A DNA stretch of 64,000 nucleotides, taken from the NCBI RefSeq assembly GCF_947251645.1, contig NZ_OX366364.1:806001-870000 (forward strand), in the 5' to 3' direction. This document shows positions 36,198 through 45,579 of this stretch, piece by piece (positions within the stretch are counted from its first letter, which is position 1; every line of letters starts with the position of its first letter). The notes beneath the pieces were generated by a model, which searched no databases, was not told where the DNA came from, and saw nothing but the letters and a program-made list of their open reading frames with translations. The translations under genes were made by a program, and so were the position numbers. This DNA comes from Wolbachia endosymbiont (group A) of Bibio marci (GTDB lineage: Bacteria > Pseudomonadota > Alphaproteobacteria > Rickettsiales > Anaplasmataceae).

Positions 36198-37478
36198 TCA
36201 GAAATCTTTAAGCTCAATAACATCCTCTCTTTTTGGACTAGTTGAAATTAGATGAATTGGTACACCTATTAATTTTTCTAACTTGTCTATATATTTTATT
36301 AAATTGATAGGCAATGCTTCAATCGACCTTTTACCTTGAGTATTTTCTTTCCAGCCAGGAAACTCTTCATATATTGGCTCTAATTCCTCCTGTATTGAAT
36401 GCGATGCGGGTAAATAATCATACATTTTCCCGCTATACTTGTAACCAGTGCATATTTTAATTGTATCAAAAGAATCAAGCACATCTAATTTGGTTAATAC
36501 AATGCTTGAAACTCCAGAAAGTTGCACAGCCTGGCGCACTAAAACTGCGTCAAACCATCCGCAGCGCCTTCTTCTATTGCTCACTGTTCCAAGCTCCTTG
36601 CCTATAGTAAATAAGCTATCTCCAATCTCGTTCTTTTGCTCAGTAGGGAATGGACCATTGCCCACTCTTGTTGTATAAGCTTTTACCACACCAATAATGT
36701 AAGCATTGGAGGCTAATCCTGAGCCTGTTATTGCTTGCGACGCTACAGTATTACTTGAAGTAACAAAAGGGTAAGTTCCGTGGTCGATATCTAAAAATGT
36801 GCCTTGGGCGCCTTCAAATATTATTTTCTTACCTTCTTTCACAAAGTCATTTAATATCCTCCACACAGGTTTTTTATATGAAAGAATTTTTTTTGAAATC
36901 CCTTGAATTTCTTTTAATATTTCTTCTTTTTTAACCACCTGGTAGTTAAGGCCTTTTCTGATAGCATTGTGGTAATTCAGAAGAGTATCCACTCTTTTAT
37001 TGAGCTCATCTGCGTTTTCTAAGTCACAAAGGCGTATAGCTCTCCTTCCAACTTTATCTTCATAACATGGCCCTATTCCTTTGTTTGTTGTACCAATTTT
37101 GCGATTTCCGTTTAAATCTTCAAATAGCTTTTCCTTGTCCTTATGTACGCTAAGTATTAATGGACAGCTTTCAGATACTATCAAATTATTGGGATTGATA
37201 TCCATCCCTTTAACTTTCAATAACTCTATTTCTGAGATTAGAGCATGTGAATCAAGAGCAACACCGTTTCCTATGATAGATATTTTGCCCGTTCTCAAAA
37301 CAGCAGAGGGCAGTAAATTTAATTTATAAACCTCATCATCTACTACTATAGTGTGCCCTGCATTATTTCCTCCCTGAAATCTCACAACTACATCTGCATT
37401 CTCAGAAAGATAATCTACTATTTTACCCTTGCCTTCGTCACCCCATTGCAGACCAACAATTACAATATTATTCATCAT
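36198..37478 (-). CDS. purA: Adenylosuccinate synthetase
   Basis: Joins IMP and aspartate using GTP on the way to AMP. The protein is 426 aa, the normal length. It has VGLQWGDEGKGKIVDYL (the N-terminal loop with catalytic Asp), FQGGNNAGHT with the catalytic His, GTTNKGIGPCYEDK and TRVGNGPFPTE. ATG codons at 37478 and 37475 both could serve as start. It is divergent from the unknown 37656 gene, with a 177-base AT-rich promoter region between them. Confidence 0.97.
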   Translation of the reverse strand: MMNNIVIVGLQWGDEGKGKIVDYLSENADVVVRFQGGNNAGHTIVVDDEVYKLNLLPSAVLRTGKISIIGNGVALDSHALISEIELLKVKGMDINPNNLIVSESCPLILSVHKDKEKLFEDLNGNRKIGTTNKGIGPCYEDKVGRRAIRLCDLENADELNKRVDTLLNYHNAIRKGLNYQVVKKEEILKEIQGISKKILSYKKPVWRILNDFVKEGKKIIFEGAQGTFLDIDHGTYPFVTSSNTVASQAITGSGLASNAYIIGVVKAYTTRVGNGPFPTEQKNEIGDSLFTIGKELGTVSNRRRRCGWFDAVLVRQAVQLSGVSSIVLTKLDVLDSFDTIKICTGYKYSGKMYDYLPASHSIQEELEPIYEEFPGWKENTQGKRSIEALPINLIKYIDKLEKLIGVPIHLISTSPKREDVIELKDF

Positions 37479-37655
37479 TATTTTCTAGATTAATACATAA
37501 ATGTTAATATAGTACGCTACAAATGAAAAGAGAAATCTACGCCTTTCCTGCACCTCTTAAATAAAGAAATATACTGTCGATTTTCTTGATATATTACCAA
37601 ATTATTCATCATTATATGATACAACTTACAGCATATTTACAGTAAGGTGTTATTT

Positions 37656-39320
37656 ATGAAAGAGGCAAAGGGGAAAAATAATAAGAGTCCAGTAGTTAGA
37701 TTAAAGGCCACAGCTAAAGAGTTCAATTTTAGTAAATTAAGAGCAGATCAAGATAATAAATTAGCGAATTCTGGTGAAACAATGTTCTTAGATTTTCAAA
37801 GGATGAATTTTATTATTAACGGAAAAGAAATAGATAAAAATCTTATTATTGCATTTAAGGAAGGAGCTAAGCACCGCAAAAGCGAACTTTTTAATAGTGA
37901 TGATATATATAATGACGAAATATTTAACAAAAAAGGAACAAGAGAAATAGATACGGATCATGGCAAAGCATTTGTTGCTTCAGTACTTGAAGATATTGAG
38001 AAAGAGCTTGCAAGTGATGCATTGGGTGAGCTGTGGAAGGACCACTGCGAGAATCCCAAAACTGCTGATTATCAAAAAACTGATTCATATAAGAAAGAAT
38101 TTGAAGAATTTTACAATGCTGGCCACGGGTATATCCATCTATTACCTACAGAGAGAGATGAAAACAAGGATTACCGTTCCTTTGCAAAAGAAGTTTTCAA
38201 AAAAATGTTTAGATACGCTGGAGCAGAAGTTCCAAGTGATGCTATTTTAGAAGAGCTAGTCACCAATTGTAATCAAGCAGGGTATGAGGCTGCTCCATTT
38301 ATACAAACCCAACTTGCACTTGGACAGTCGTTCATAGTAGAAAATCCTAAAAAAGTAATAAACATTGATTGTGCTAACCAAAATAATGTGAGAATTAGAT
38401 CTGATATGAGGCTACCAATACTCTCTGTTGAAAATCAAGTTATGCATGGCGATAAGATATGTAATCTGCCCAGTTCATGGGAATTTACAATTGAATCTCA
38501 CAATGGTGAAGACTTTGTAACATACAGAGATGGTAAATTGTCACTTACTATTCCTAAAGAGTTAAAAAATTATAAAGATAATGGCAAGAGCTTGTTTGAC
38601 ATTATTAAAGAATATTTTCAGAAATTCTGTGCAAAATTAGGATTTAAACCTGAGACAAAAATACAAATAGAGCATGGCTTCGGTGCTCAAAGTAACTATT
38701 TAGATGGTACAATATCAACCACAGGATCAGATGCAAATGAAGAGTTTATCAATCTTTTAAGCGAAAATCTCAGAGAGAGGTTCTTGGGGTTAGGACTTGC
38801 TCTAGAAGATGTTAATGATCTTGTTGAAGTCAGAGTATCTACAGTTATGGATCTATTGAGTGATTATGCTAAATTGGAAGATAATAAAGAAAACAGAGAG
38901 TTATTAATAAGTGAAGTAGCAGATAATTTAGGGCTTTCCTTTCAAGGTAAAATAGCATCAGAAGTATTGAAAGAGTTTGATGATGAAATGTTAATGCATA
39001 CAGAAGGTATAGATAATAACATAGGTCAACATATAATGGAATTAGGCTCTTTACCTTCTTTGATAAGAGGCCATATTAATCATAATCAAGTGCAGTCTGT
39101 TGTAAATACTTTTATTAAGTTAATTATTGAAGGGAAAAGCGAAGTATACAAAGAAAAAAATGCAATTAATGCAATTGATGCAATTTATCAGAAGGTAGAT
39201 AAGGCAATTGTTGAGCAAGAAAAAAGAGCAACCAACAAACAAGATATAGAAAATGATAAATGGACAGATAAAATAAAAAAACAGAGATTATCTGTGGAAT
39301 CACATGAACACTTACATTAA
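37656..39320 (+). CDS. Unknown protein, 554 aa
   Basis: I recognise no family. I take the ATG at 37656 (MKEAKGKNNKSP) because TAAGG lies 8 bases before it; a GTG at 37647 is less likely. The N-terminal 120 residues are charged, a central region (about 215-330) looks like mixed alpha/beta (QSFIVENPKKVINIDCANQN, WEFTIESHNGEDFVTYRDG), and the C-terminal third is mostly helical and acidic. There are few cysteines, and no signal peptide or membrane segment. The gene stands alone between purA and ccmC. Being large, intact and apparently lineage-specific, it is a candidate host-interaction protein, but that is only inference. Confidence 0.7.
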   Translation: MKEAKGKNNKSPVVRLKATAKEFNFSKLRADQDNKLANSGETMFLDFQRMNFIINGKEIDKNLIIAFKEGAKHRKSELFNSDDIYNDEIFNKKGTREIDTDHGKAFVASVLEDIEKELASDALGELWKDHCENPKTADYQKTDSYKKEFEEFYNAGHGYIHLLPTERDENKDYRSFAKEVFKKMFRYAGAEVPSDAILEELVTNCNQAGYEAAPFIQTQLALGQSFIVENPKKVINIDCANQNNVRIRSDMRLPILSVENQVMHGDKICNLPSSWEFTIESHNGEDFVTYRDGKLSLTIPKELKNYKDNGKSLFDIIKEYFQKFCAKLGFKPETKIQIEHGFGAQSNYLDGTISTTGSDANEEFINLLSENLRERFLGLGLALEDVNDLVEVRVSTVMDLLSDYAKLEDNKENRELLISEVADNLGLSFQGKIASEVLKEFDDEMLMHTEGIDNNIGQHIMELGSLPSLIRGHINHNQVQSVVNTFIKLIIEGKSEVYKEKNAINAIDAIYQKVDKAIVEQEKRATNKQDIENDKWTDKIKKQRLSVESHEHLH

Positions 39321-39600
39321 AGATACTAGTAGGCTCTTTAAATATTTTAGAGTTCATGGTTACAACGGTTGCTATTTTACAGTGCACCTCATCGTAAAAA
39401 CTACGTGCCGTTGCATCATATGTTTCAAGAACGTTGGTAAAATGTTCAAGTTGATCTCGATTCAATACCTGATCTATTCTAGTTAGTTGGTCATTGCTGC
39501 TTTTAAAATTAGTTAGATCACATAACATAGCACGTTCTTCAGTTTCAGCAGGCAAGTATTTAAAGTGACCAAAGATATTTTGCCTAATTTTCTCTAGCAT
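39316..39600 (-). pseudogene. Possible remnant of a lost gene, 5' end only
   Basis: From the ATG at 39600 the frame reads MLEKIRQNIFGHFKYLPAET and continues in protein-like style (RIDQVLNRDQLEHFTNVLET, ATARSFYDEVH) for about 93 residues. It then runs into the antisense of the 37656 gene and ends at 39166. The composition of the first part is unlike a shadow frame, and it covers the only gap between two genes. I think it is the 5' part of a gene whose 3' end was lost. Confidence is low. Confidence 0.35.
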
Positions 39601-39626
39601 ATTTACCTGTATACTTACAAAGCTAC

Positions 39627-40337
39627 CTAATACCGCATACTGATTTCTCTCTTTATTTTGTACGAATTAATCAAATGAAGTGAATACAGTATCCACACTA
39701 CTAAAAAAAATGTGGCACAAAACATAAACATTACAATGAGTGGCAACAGCAAAGAACCTTCTATTGCTACTCCACCTCTTCTCAAAATGCTTGCAGGCTG
39801 GTGGAGAGTAGACCATAAATTCACGGAAAATTTTACTATAGGAATATTTATAGCACTAAAAATGGCAAATACTGCTGCTGATTTTTCTGCCCTCGCTTCA
39901 TTGTCAAAAGCGCTCCACAATGAAAGGTAGCCAACATATAGGAAAAATAAGATCAACATTGAAGTAAGCCTTGCATCCCATACCCACCAGGTGCCCCAGG
40001 TTCCTTTTCCCCAGATGCTGCCTGTGATTAAGCATATTGCAGAAAAGATTGTCCCTGCAGGAGCAGCAGCATGTGCCAAGACACTAGCAATGCTATTGTT
40101 CCACACTAATGAAATGAAACTGAGTGAAGCAATTAATCCATATATTCCAAGAGCAAGCCATGCAGAAGGCACATGAAGATACATAATTCGTACAATTTCT
40201 CCTTGTTTATAATCTTCTGGGGAGAAGAATAACGCCAAAAACATTCCAATCAAAAAACATGCGAAACAAATAACCCCAAGCCAAGGTAGAGCTTTCTTAG
40301 AAAAATAAGAGAAATTTGTAGGCTTTAATAAAAACAT
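39627..40337 (-). CDS. ccmC: Heme exporter / cytochrome c biogenesis protein CcmC
   Basis: A 236-aa inner-membrane protein with six membrane segments. The tryptophan-rich heme-handling motif WGTWWVWDARLT is intact, flanked by the conserved histidines in MYLHVPSAW and WSTLHQPASI. In system I cytochrome c maturation CcmC passes heme to CcmE. No other ccm gene is in the window, consistent with the scattered arrangement in Rickettsiales. Confidence 0.95.
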   Translation of the reverse strand: MFLLKPTNFSYFSKKALPWLGVICFACFLIGMFLALFFSPEDYKQGEIVRIMYLHVPSAWLALGIYGLIASLSFISLVWNNSIASVLAHAAAPAGTIFSAICLITGSIWGKGTWGTWWVWDARLTSMLILFFLYVGYLSLWSAFDNEARAEKSAAVFAIFSAINIPIVKFSVNLWSTLHQPASILRRGGVAIEGSLLLPLIVMFMFCATFFLVVWILYSLHLINSYKIKREISMRY

Positions 40338-40472
40338 TCGTTTTGAGAATAATTATGTTAAGAATTTACCAATTAGTTTGAGTTTTATCAACAGGATAGT
40401 TTTTCTATATTTACGTAGGTCAACAAATTAGCATAATTTCAGTAGCAGATTGCTAGCTATTATTTTTAGTAT

Positions 40473-41291
40473 ATGACCCTTAAAAAGCTTAATCTACATT
40501 TAGTATCAGATTCAAGTGGTGAAACTGTTATATCAGTTGCAAAATCAGCCCTGAAACACTTTCGTTCTATAGAAACGATCGAATATGTTTGGTCTTTTGT
40601 AAAAGGAGAAGAGCAGATTGACAAAATTCTGGAGGAAATTAATAGGAAAAGTGATGAGCATAATTTTGTTATATGCACTATTACTGATGATGAGCTAAGA
40701 AAATATCTAAAAGATAACTGTATAAAGTTGAAAATTCCCTATAGAGCAATATTATCACATATTATTAGAGAAATTTCATCTTATCTTGAAATTGAAAAAG
40801 ACGAAAAGCTTGACTTGCATACTGAGATAAATAACGAATATTTTCAGCGCATTGAGGCAATAAACTACACTATTAATCATGATGATGGACAAAATATTCA
40901 AGATATTGATAAAGCAGATATAATTTTGGTTGGAGTTTCACGCACATCAAAATCTCCCACCAGTACGTATTTAGCTTACCGAGGCTATAAGGTTGCAAAT
41001 ATTCCTTTTGTTAGTGGAGTACCCTTTTATGTCGACTTGGCAAAATTAAAAAATAAACTAACGATAGGGGTAACAATAGACGTAAGTAGGCTAATAGAAA
41101 TACGCAAAAATAGACTTACTTCAATTAACAACGAAGATAATAATATATATGCTAACCCTGAGAAAGTAGAAAAGGAAATTAAAGAAGCAGAGGAACTATT
41201 TAAGCAGAATAACTGGCCAATTATTGATGTCACGCAAAAGTCAATCGAAGAAGTATCAGCAACAATTATACAATATTTTAATAAAATGTGA
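40473..41291 (+). CDS. ppsR: PpsR-type pyruvate phosphate dikinase regulatory protein
   Basis: A 272-aa member of the bifunctional kinase/pyrophosphorylase family (DUF299) that switches pyruvate phosphate dikinase or PEP synthase on and off. It starts [20 protein letters not shown], contains the P-loop-like [19 protein letters not shown], and ends in the family's C-terminal helix (ATIIQYFN). Rickettsiales use pyruvate phosphate dikinase, so that is the likely target; its gene is not in the window. Start ATG 40473. Confidence 0.9.
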   Translation: MTLKKLNLHLVSDSSGETVISVAKSALKHFRSIETIEYVWSFVKGEEQIDKILEEINRKSDEHNFVICTITDDELRKYLKDNCIKLKIPYRAILSHIIREISSYLEIEKDEKLDLHTEINNEYFQRIEAINYTINHDDGQNIQDIDKADIILVGVSRTSKSPTSTYLAYRGYKVANIPFVSGVPFYVDLAKLKNKLTIGVTIDVSRLIEIRKNRLTSINNEDNNIYANPEKVEKEIKEAEELFKQNNWPIIDVTQKSIEEVSATIIQYFNKM

Positions 41292-41360
41292 AAAATTTAT
41301 CAATTGACTAACTCTCTGTAAGTGATCATAATATAAGGTAATTTAGTTCTTACTATAGAT

Positions 41361-41489
41361 ATGAAAGTCAAGAGTTCGCTAAAATCTCATCGTAACAGAG
41401 ATAAAAATTGTAAAGTTGTGAAAAGGGGTGGTAAGATTTACATTATAAATAAGGTAAAGCCAAGGTGTAAAGCGCGTCAAGGTTCTTAG
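41361..41489 (+). CDS. rpmJ: 50S ribosomal protein L36
   Basis: A short 42-aa gene: [20 protein letters not shown], then [20 protein letters not shown] and GS. It is the longer L36 variant found in Alphaproteobacteria. It is very basic, with [16 protein letters not shown] and [10 protein letters not shown] conserved. It has only two of the zinc-binding cysteines of the classical form, as is usual for this variant. It sits between ppsR and the ftsB-like gene in the same direction. Confidence 0.92.
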   Translation: MKVKSSLKSHRNRDKNCKVVKRGGKIYIINKVKPRCKARQGS

Positions 41490-41538
41490 CTTTTTGTTCA
41501 CCTTTTCATGTTATATATTTCTTGTATGTGAAAGTACG

Positions 41539-41853
41539 GTGCTTATATCTAAAAAGAAGCAAAAGTTGCTGTGTTTAAGCGCAGCCTTACTCATTTCTTC
41601 TCTTACATTATATTTCAGCATTAGCACAATTACAGGCAAACGTGGCTTATTGACGTTAATCGATTTAAAAAAAGAAATTGAGCACAATGAACTTTTGCTA
41701 AAGGATATCTCTTTTGAAAAGGAAAAGTTGGGTAACAAAGTATTCGGCTTATATGAAAAAAGCTTGGATTTAGATCTGCTTGATGAGCAAGCAAAAAATG
41801 CTTTAGGTTATGTGAACCCTAATGAACTTATGGTTGTTCTTGACGTGGAATAG
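41539..41853 (+). CDS. FtsB/DivIC-type septum formation initiator
   Basis: A small bitopic membrane protein of the FtsB/DivIC group. It has a short cytoplasmic start (ISKKKQK), one membrane segment (LLCLSAALLISSLTLYFSI), a coiled coil (LIDLKKEIEHNELLLKDISF) and a short C-terminal domain (LDEQAKNALGYVNPNELMVV). FtsB proteins link the early and late parts of the divisome. The start is uncertain: the frame opens at TTG 41494, but a GTG at 41539 gives the usual N-terminus, and I use that. About 104 aa. Confidence 0.82.
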   Translation: MLISKKKQKLLCLSAALLISSLTLYFSISTITGKRGLLTLIDLKKEIEHNELLLKDISFEKEKLGNKVFGLYEKSLDLDLLDEQAKNALGYVNPNELMVVLDVE

Positions 41854-41879
41854 CAGTATAGAACAGATCAGATCTCCCT

Positions 41880-41968
41880 ACGTCTACCGCCGCGGTATCT
41901 CGTTGTAGATTTCACTAACAAGCAGCGGAATGACGGGTTACCAAATTGTAGGTAAATCTAAGGTAACC
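41880..41968. repeat. Palindromic intergenic repeat, partial
   Basis: It holds CTACCGCCGCGGTATC, TTTCACTAACAAGCAGCGGAATGAC-type sequence and a degraded right end (GTAGGTAAATCTAAG). It separates the convergent ftsB-like and Rpn-type genes and reaches the stop codon of the latter. Confidence 0.7.
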
Positions 41969-41970
41969 GT

Positions 41971-42900
41971 TCACAGATTTCCACTTAATTCTTCAATCTC
42001 ACTAATAGAAAGGCCAGTAAACTTGACAATAGTGTTGACATCAACATTATTAGCCAACATTGTTTTTGCAACTTCAATTTTTCCTTCAATTTTTCCTTCA
42101 ATTTTTCCTTCAATTTTTCCTTCAATTTTTCCTTCCTCTTTACCAATTTTTTTGCCTTTTTCAGTAGCAAGATCAAGTCTGTATTCAAGAATAGCTTCTT
42201 CTTTCCGTAGATCCATTATCCTTTCTTCGTAAGCTACTAAATCTTTTTCGTTCCAACGAAACTTATCTAACTCATCATATGCTAGCTTTATTATTGGTGC
42301 TTTTTCTGCTATCTCTTTTAAGTCCTCTTCTGTTGTTTCTTCTGCGTATTTAAAAAAGAAACACCACCTTTCTACTATACTTTCTAACTGCTCTACTTTA
42401 CTTTTTGAAAATTTGGGCAATTCTATAAAGATAAATTGAAAATCTTTTAAGTAATGGCCGTTGGTTTTTATATCACGTATATTATGAGTAGAGATATAAC
42501 CAACTTCTTCAGGAAGTAAGTTACAATTTGATATAGCAATAAAGAAGACTTTCTTTAAATCAATGTAGTTGCCAGATTTATCTAATTGTCTTGAATAAGC
42601 CTTAGCAGCATACAGTTGGGCACGTTTCTCAAAGCCCTTGTCTCTAGCGAGCTGCATTTCTGCTATATATCTATTTCCGTGAGAATCCTTGCAGAGAACA
42701 TCAACAATACTTTGTTTATCAGAGGCAACTTCGGGATCCATAATAGTGCTAAGAAACTCAACTTCTTGTATTGCATTTATCTCAGTAAACCCTAAAATAT
42801 CGTTCAAAAAGTGGATCAGGATATTCTTATTTTTTTCCGTTCCAAAGATTTTTTTGAAACACAAATCATTGCGAGGATCGAGAAATTTTGAAAGAGCCAT
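41971..42900 (-). CDS. Rpn-family PD-(D/E)XK nuclease (transposase_31 type)
   Basis: A 309-aa protein of the Rpn/PDDEXK family, linked to recombination in E. coli. The catalytic pieces are visible: FLDPRNDLCFKKIFG at the N-terminus, then QSIVDVLCKD and YIAEMQ forming the D...E-x-Q core. The C-terminal region carries KIEG units encoded by a 12-bp tandem repeat and ends in a small helical motif (VNTIVKFTGLSISEIEEL). The frame is intact. A second copy of the same gene type, cut by a group II intron, is at 61614. Confidence 0.88.
   Translation of the reverse strand: MALSKFLDPRNDLCFKKIFGTEKNKNILIHFLNDILGFTEINAIQEVEFLSTIMDPEVASDKQSIVDVLCKDSHGNRYIAEMQLARDKGFEKRAQLYAAKAYSRQLDKSGNYIDLKKVFFIAISNCNLLPEEVGYISTHNIRDIKTNGHYLKDFQFIFIELPKFSKSKVEQLESIVERWCFFFKYAEETTEEDLKEIAEKAPIIKLAYDELDKFRWNEKDLVAYEERIMDLRKEEAILEYRLDLATEKGKKIGKEEGKIEGKIEGKIEGKIEGKIEVAKTMLANNVDVNTIVKFTGLSISEIEELSGNL
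42073..42132. repeat. 12-bp minisatellite in the Rpn gene
   Basis: TTCAATTTTTCC is repeated five times exactly. On the coding strand each unit adds four residues (G-K-I-E), so copy-number change keeps the frame. Confidence 0.95.
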
Positions 42901-42971
42901 AGCAAAAGTGCTTAAAATTATTAATAATTATACACTATTATTAATAATTATTCAATCATATTTTTGAAGAT

Positions 42972-43055
42972 AGCTATAGCTATACCGCCGCGGCGCTAAC
43001 TAGTAGCGGAATGACGGGTTACCAAATTGTAGAAGTTGCTTTAGCTATAAATTCA
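42972..43055. repeat. Palindromic intergenic repeat, partial
   Basis: It reads ACCGCCGCGGCGCTAACTAG then TAGCGGAATGACGGGTTACC, with a degraded right end. The GCCGCGGCGCTAAC junction is the uninterrupted form of the site hit by the 225-bp element at 51034. Confidence 0.7.
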
Positions 43056-43117
43056 AGTTTTATCAATGTCTTGTGTTGTTACCCAAATAATGGTTGTGCA
43101 AGCGCTTGAATTTTTGA

Positions 43118-44047
43118 TCAAAAAAGAACAAGTTTGGTAAAAAATAATGATATTATTAGTGGAACATAAAACAGTCCCACTGCAGTACTGATTAGAAGCA
43201 ATAGAGTAGCTTTATCTGGTTGATAATTCAAAATATTAGCAAGTATTATACTGGACCCAGAAACTGGAATAATAGCCAGCAACATCAGTGCTTTATATAT
43301 GCTCTCATCGTATATACCTATAACATGCTTGTCTAAAAGGACAATTCCTAGAACAAACAGTGGCCAGAATACGTACTTTGCTGTAATAGTGATCAAAGCA
43401 AGCTTCCAATCTACTTTAAAGCTTGCAATATTTGCAATGCTCACTCCAAGTAGCACCATTCCTAGTGTAACAAATGTACTTCTAATGTTCATCATAACAT
43501 CTGTTAAAAAAGTAGGTATTTGTATATCGTATATACTTAAAAAGAAGCCCAGAATCATCGCATAAAGCGAAGGAAGTTTGAACAACTTTAATATGCATTC
43601 TTTTGCGGTATAAATACCATTTGCGGCTATGTAAAATCCTAAGCTATTTTCAAACAATGCCATCCCTATATAACAAACAACATATACAGATACTGAATCT
43701 TCATCAAATAAAGCCATGGCAATCGGCAGGCCAAAATAACCCATACTTGTGCTGCCTGAGCTAAATGCTAATATGTTTCTTGTGTTATCCTTAAATAAAA
43801 AAGAAGAAAGATAATACACTGATAAGGACATAGTGCTACCTATAAACCATATCAAAATCGGCAGAGAAATTACTTTTAAATTAACTTCTGTATGAGAGAC
43901 TCCATATAAAATCACTATTGGATTAGCTATATAAAAGAGTATTTGAGATAGAGTGTTTCTATCAATTTTAAGATATTTTCCTGCTAAATAACCAATAAAC
44001 ATCGTAATATAAATAGGTAATATTTTTAGAAAAAGAGTAAAGAACAT
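43118..44047 (-). CDS. AEC-family (auxin efflux carrier type) transporter
   Basis: A 309-aa membrane protein with about ten hydrophobic segments, in two halves of five. It begins FLKILPIYITMFIGYLAGKY and has the family blocks SSGSTSMGYFGLPIAMALF and LGMVLLGVSIANI. Bacterial members export or import small organic acids such as malate, but the substrate here is unknown. The gene is single, next to the divergent Bcr/CflA-type transporter after a 330-base gap. Confidence 0.88.
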   Translation of the reverse strand: MFFTLFLKILPIYITMFIGYLAGKYLKIDRNTLSQILFYIANPIVILYGVSHTEVNLKVISLPILIWFIGSTMSLSVYYLSSFLFKDNTRNILAFSSGSTSMGYFGLPIAMALFDEDSVSVYVVCYIGMALFENSLGFYIAANGIYTAKECILKLFKLPSLYAMILGFFLSIYDIQIPTFLTDVMMNIRSTFVTLGMVLLGVSIANIASFKVDWKLALITITAKYVFWPLFVLGIVLLDKHVIGIYDESIYKALMLLAIIPVSGSSIILANILNYQPDKATLLLLISTAVGLFYVPLIISLFFTKLVLF

Positions 44048-44379
44048 ACTAGCCTATTGTGATACTTTTGACTGATAAAGTGATATTAGATCTTAAGGTA
44101 TTGTAAAAGTAAACAAAATTTATTTTCCAATTTATCCAGCTCATAGTTAATTAAAAAAGATTCACTTAGTGCCAAAATTTGTTTTTATATAGGACTTAAG
44201 AATGATATTTTTATGATAAAATTATGTTAAATTTCTGTAAAGCTTCTTGCATATTTTTAAATAATGATGAAAAATTAAACTGCTTGTGGTAATTTAGACG
44301 GACTGTTGAAAAAGTAAGAAAATGTTCTTCTTTTAACGCTTTAAATGTGATATTTTTATTCATTAATTAAAAATTTCAA
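44048..44379. other. AT-rich promoter region between divergent transporters
   Basis: I see no gene, palindromic repeat or IS end here. Several TATAAT-like boxes are possible, none with a convincing -35 partner. It must contain the promoters of both transporters. Confidence 0.4.
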
Positions 44380-45579
44380 ATGTTACTACCATTTCTGTTA
44401 ATCCTGTCTCTAATTGCCAAGTTCATTGAAATTGATATTTCCGTGCCTAGCTTTCCGGATATAGTGCGCTATTTTAACGTATCGGAAGGAACAATTCAAT
44501 TAACTATTGCTTATAATTTTTTAGGCTTTTGCATAGGAGGGTTGTTTTTCGGTCCATTGTCTGAATGCTATGGCAGAAGGAGAATTATGATCATAGGTAA
44601 CACTTTGTTATTAATCGGTGCTGTTGGTTGCGTTTTTGCACCTTCGGTTTTTTGGCTTTTTATCTCTCGCTTTGTTCGGGGCATTGGTGTTAGCACATCT
44701 GTAGTTGTGTTTGCAATTGTTGCAGACAGTTATCAGGGTGACAAAGCAATAAAATTTATTGGAATCATGAATTCTGTTCTAACAGTTGTCATGGCAATTG
44801 CACCTATTTTAGGAAGCTTTATTAACGAAGCTGTAGGGTGGCGTGGTAATTATGCAACTGTTGCAGTAATTTGTTTGATCTCTTGGATTTTACTACTTTT
44901 AGCGTTACCAGAAACAAAAAAGGACCGCGATATTTTCAGTTTGAAAAAAACGGTGAAAGATTACGGAAAATTATTATCGAGTTCAAAATTCGTTGCATTG
45001 TCTTTAATACCAAGTCTCTTTACTTCTGCATATATGTCATTCATTACTTGTGGGCCATTTCTATACATGGAAACTTTTGGATTACCAAGCAAAGTTTATG
45101 CACTACATCAAGGTTTGATTGTAGGTTCCTTTTCTCTAACCAGCTTATTTTCCGGTAAAATCCTACAAAAATTTGGAGCAAGATGGTGTGTAATTTCTGG
45201 TACGAGCGTAGGTGCTATTGGGTCTCTATTGCTTGTAATATTCAGTGTAATCATGCCCCATTCTTCCTACTTAGTAACACTGTCTATGATTATTTTTTCT
45301 ATCGGTTGTGCAATGTGCCAGCCAGTGGTTTTGAACGCATCAATAAATGTTTTCCCTGAAATTAAAGGTACGGCTTCTTCTGCACTCTCGGTCATTAGAG
45401 CTTTTATCATGGCTATTTTTATCGGCTTAACAAGCTACGTTTACAATGGTCAAGCGATCAGTGCAGCTATTCTTGTTCTATCTGCAGTAGTGCTAGAACT
45501 TGTTTTTACTGCATATTTATTACTAACTACACCCTTAAGATCTGGTATGATTAATAATTTTGTAAAAGACAAGAATTAA
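44380..45579 (+). CDS. Bcr/CflA-family MFS efflux transporter
   Basis: A 399-aa, 12-segment drug/H+ antiporter-type protein. EIDISVPSFPDIVRYFNVSE after the first segment and GPLSECYGRRRIMI (motif A) are typical, and RFVRGIGVSTSVVVFAIVAD carries motif B. Substrate unknown. The ATG at 44380 lacks a good ribosome site. Its stop codon overlaps by four bases the stop of an IS481 relic on the other strand, so the last residues may derive from the IS junction. Confidence 0.88.
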   Translation: MLLPFLLILSLIAKFIEIDISVPSFPDIVRYFNVSEGTIQLTIAYNFLGFCIGGLFFGPLSECYGRRRIMIIGNTLLLIGAVGCVFAPSVFWLFISRFVRGIGVSTSVVVFAIVADSYQGDKAIKFIGIMNSVLTVVMAIAPILGSFINEAVGWRGNYATVAVICLISWILLLLALPETKKDRDIFSLKKTVKDYGKLLSSSKFVALSLIPSLFTSAYMSFITCGPFLYMETFGLPSKVYALHQGLIVGSFSLTSLFSGKILQKFGARWCVISGTSVGAIGSLLLVIFSVIMPHSSYLVTLSMIIFSIGCAMCQPVVLNASINVFPEIKGTASSALSVIRAFIMAIFIGLTSYVYNGQAISAAILVLSAVVLELVFTAYLLLTTPLRSGMINNFVKDKN

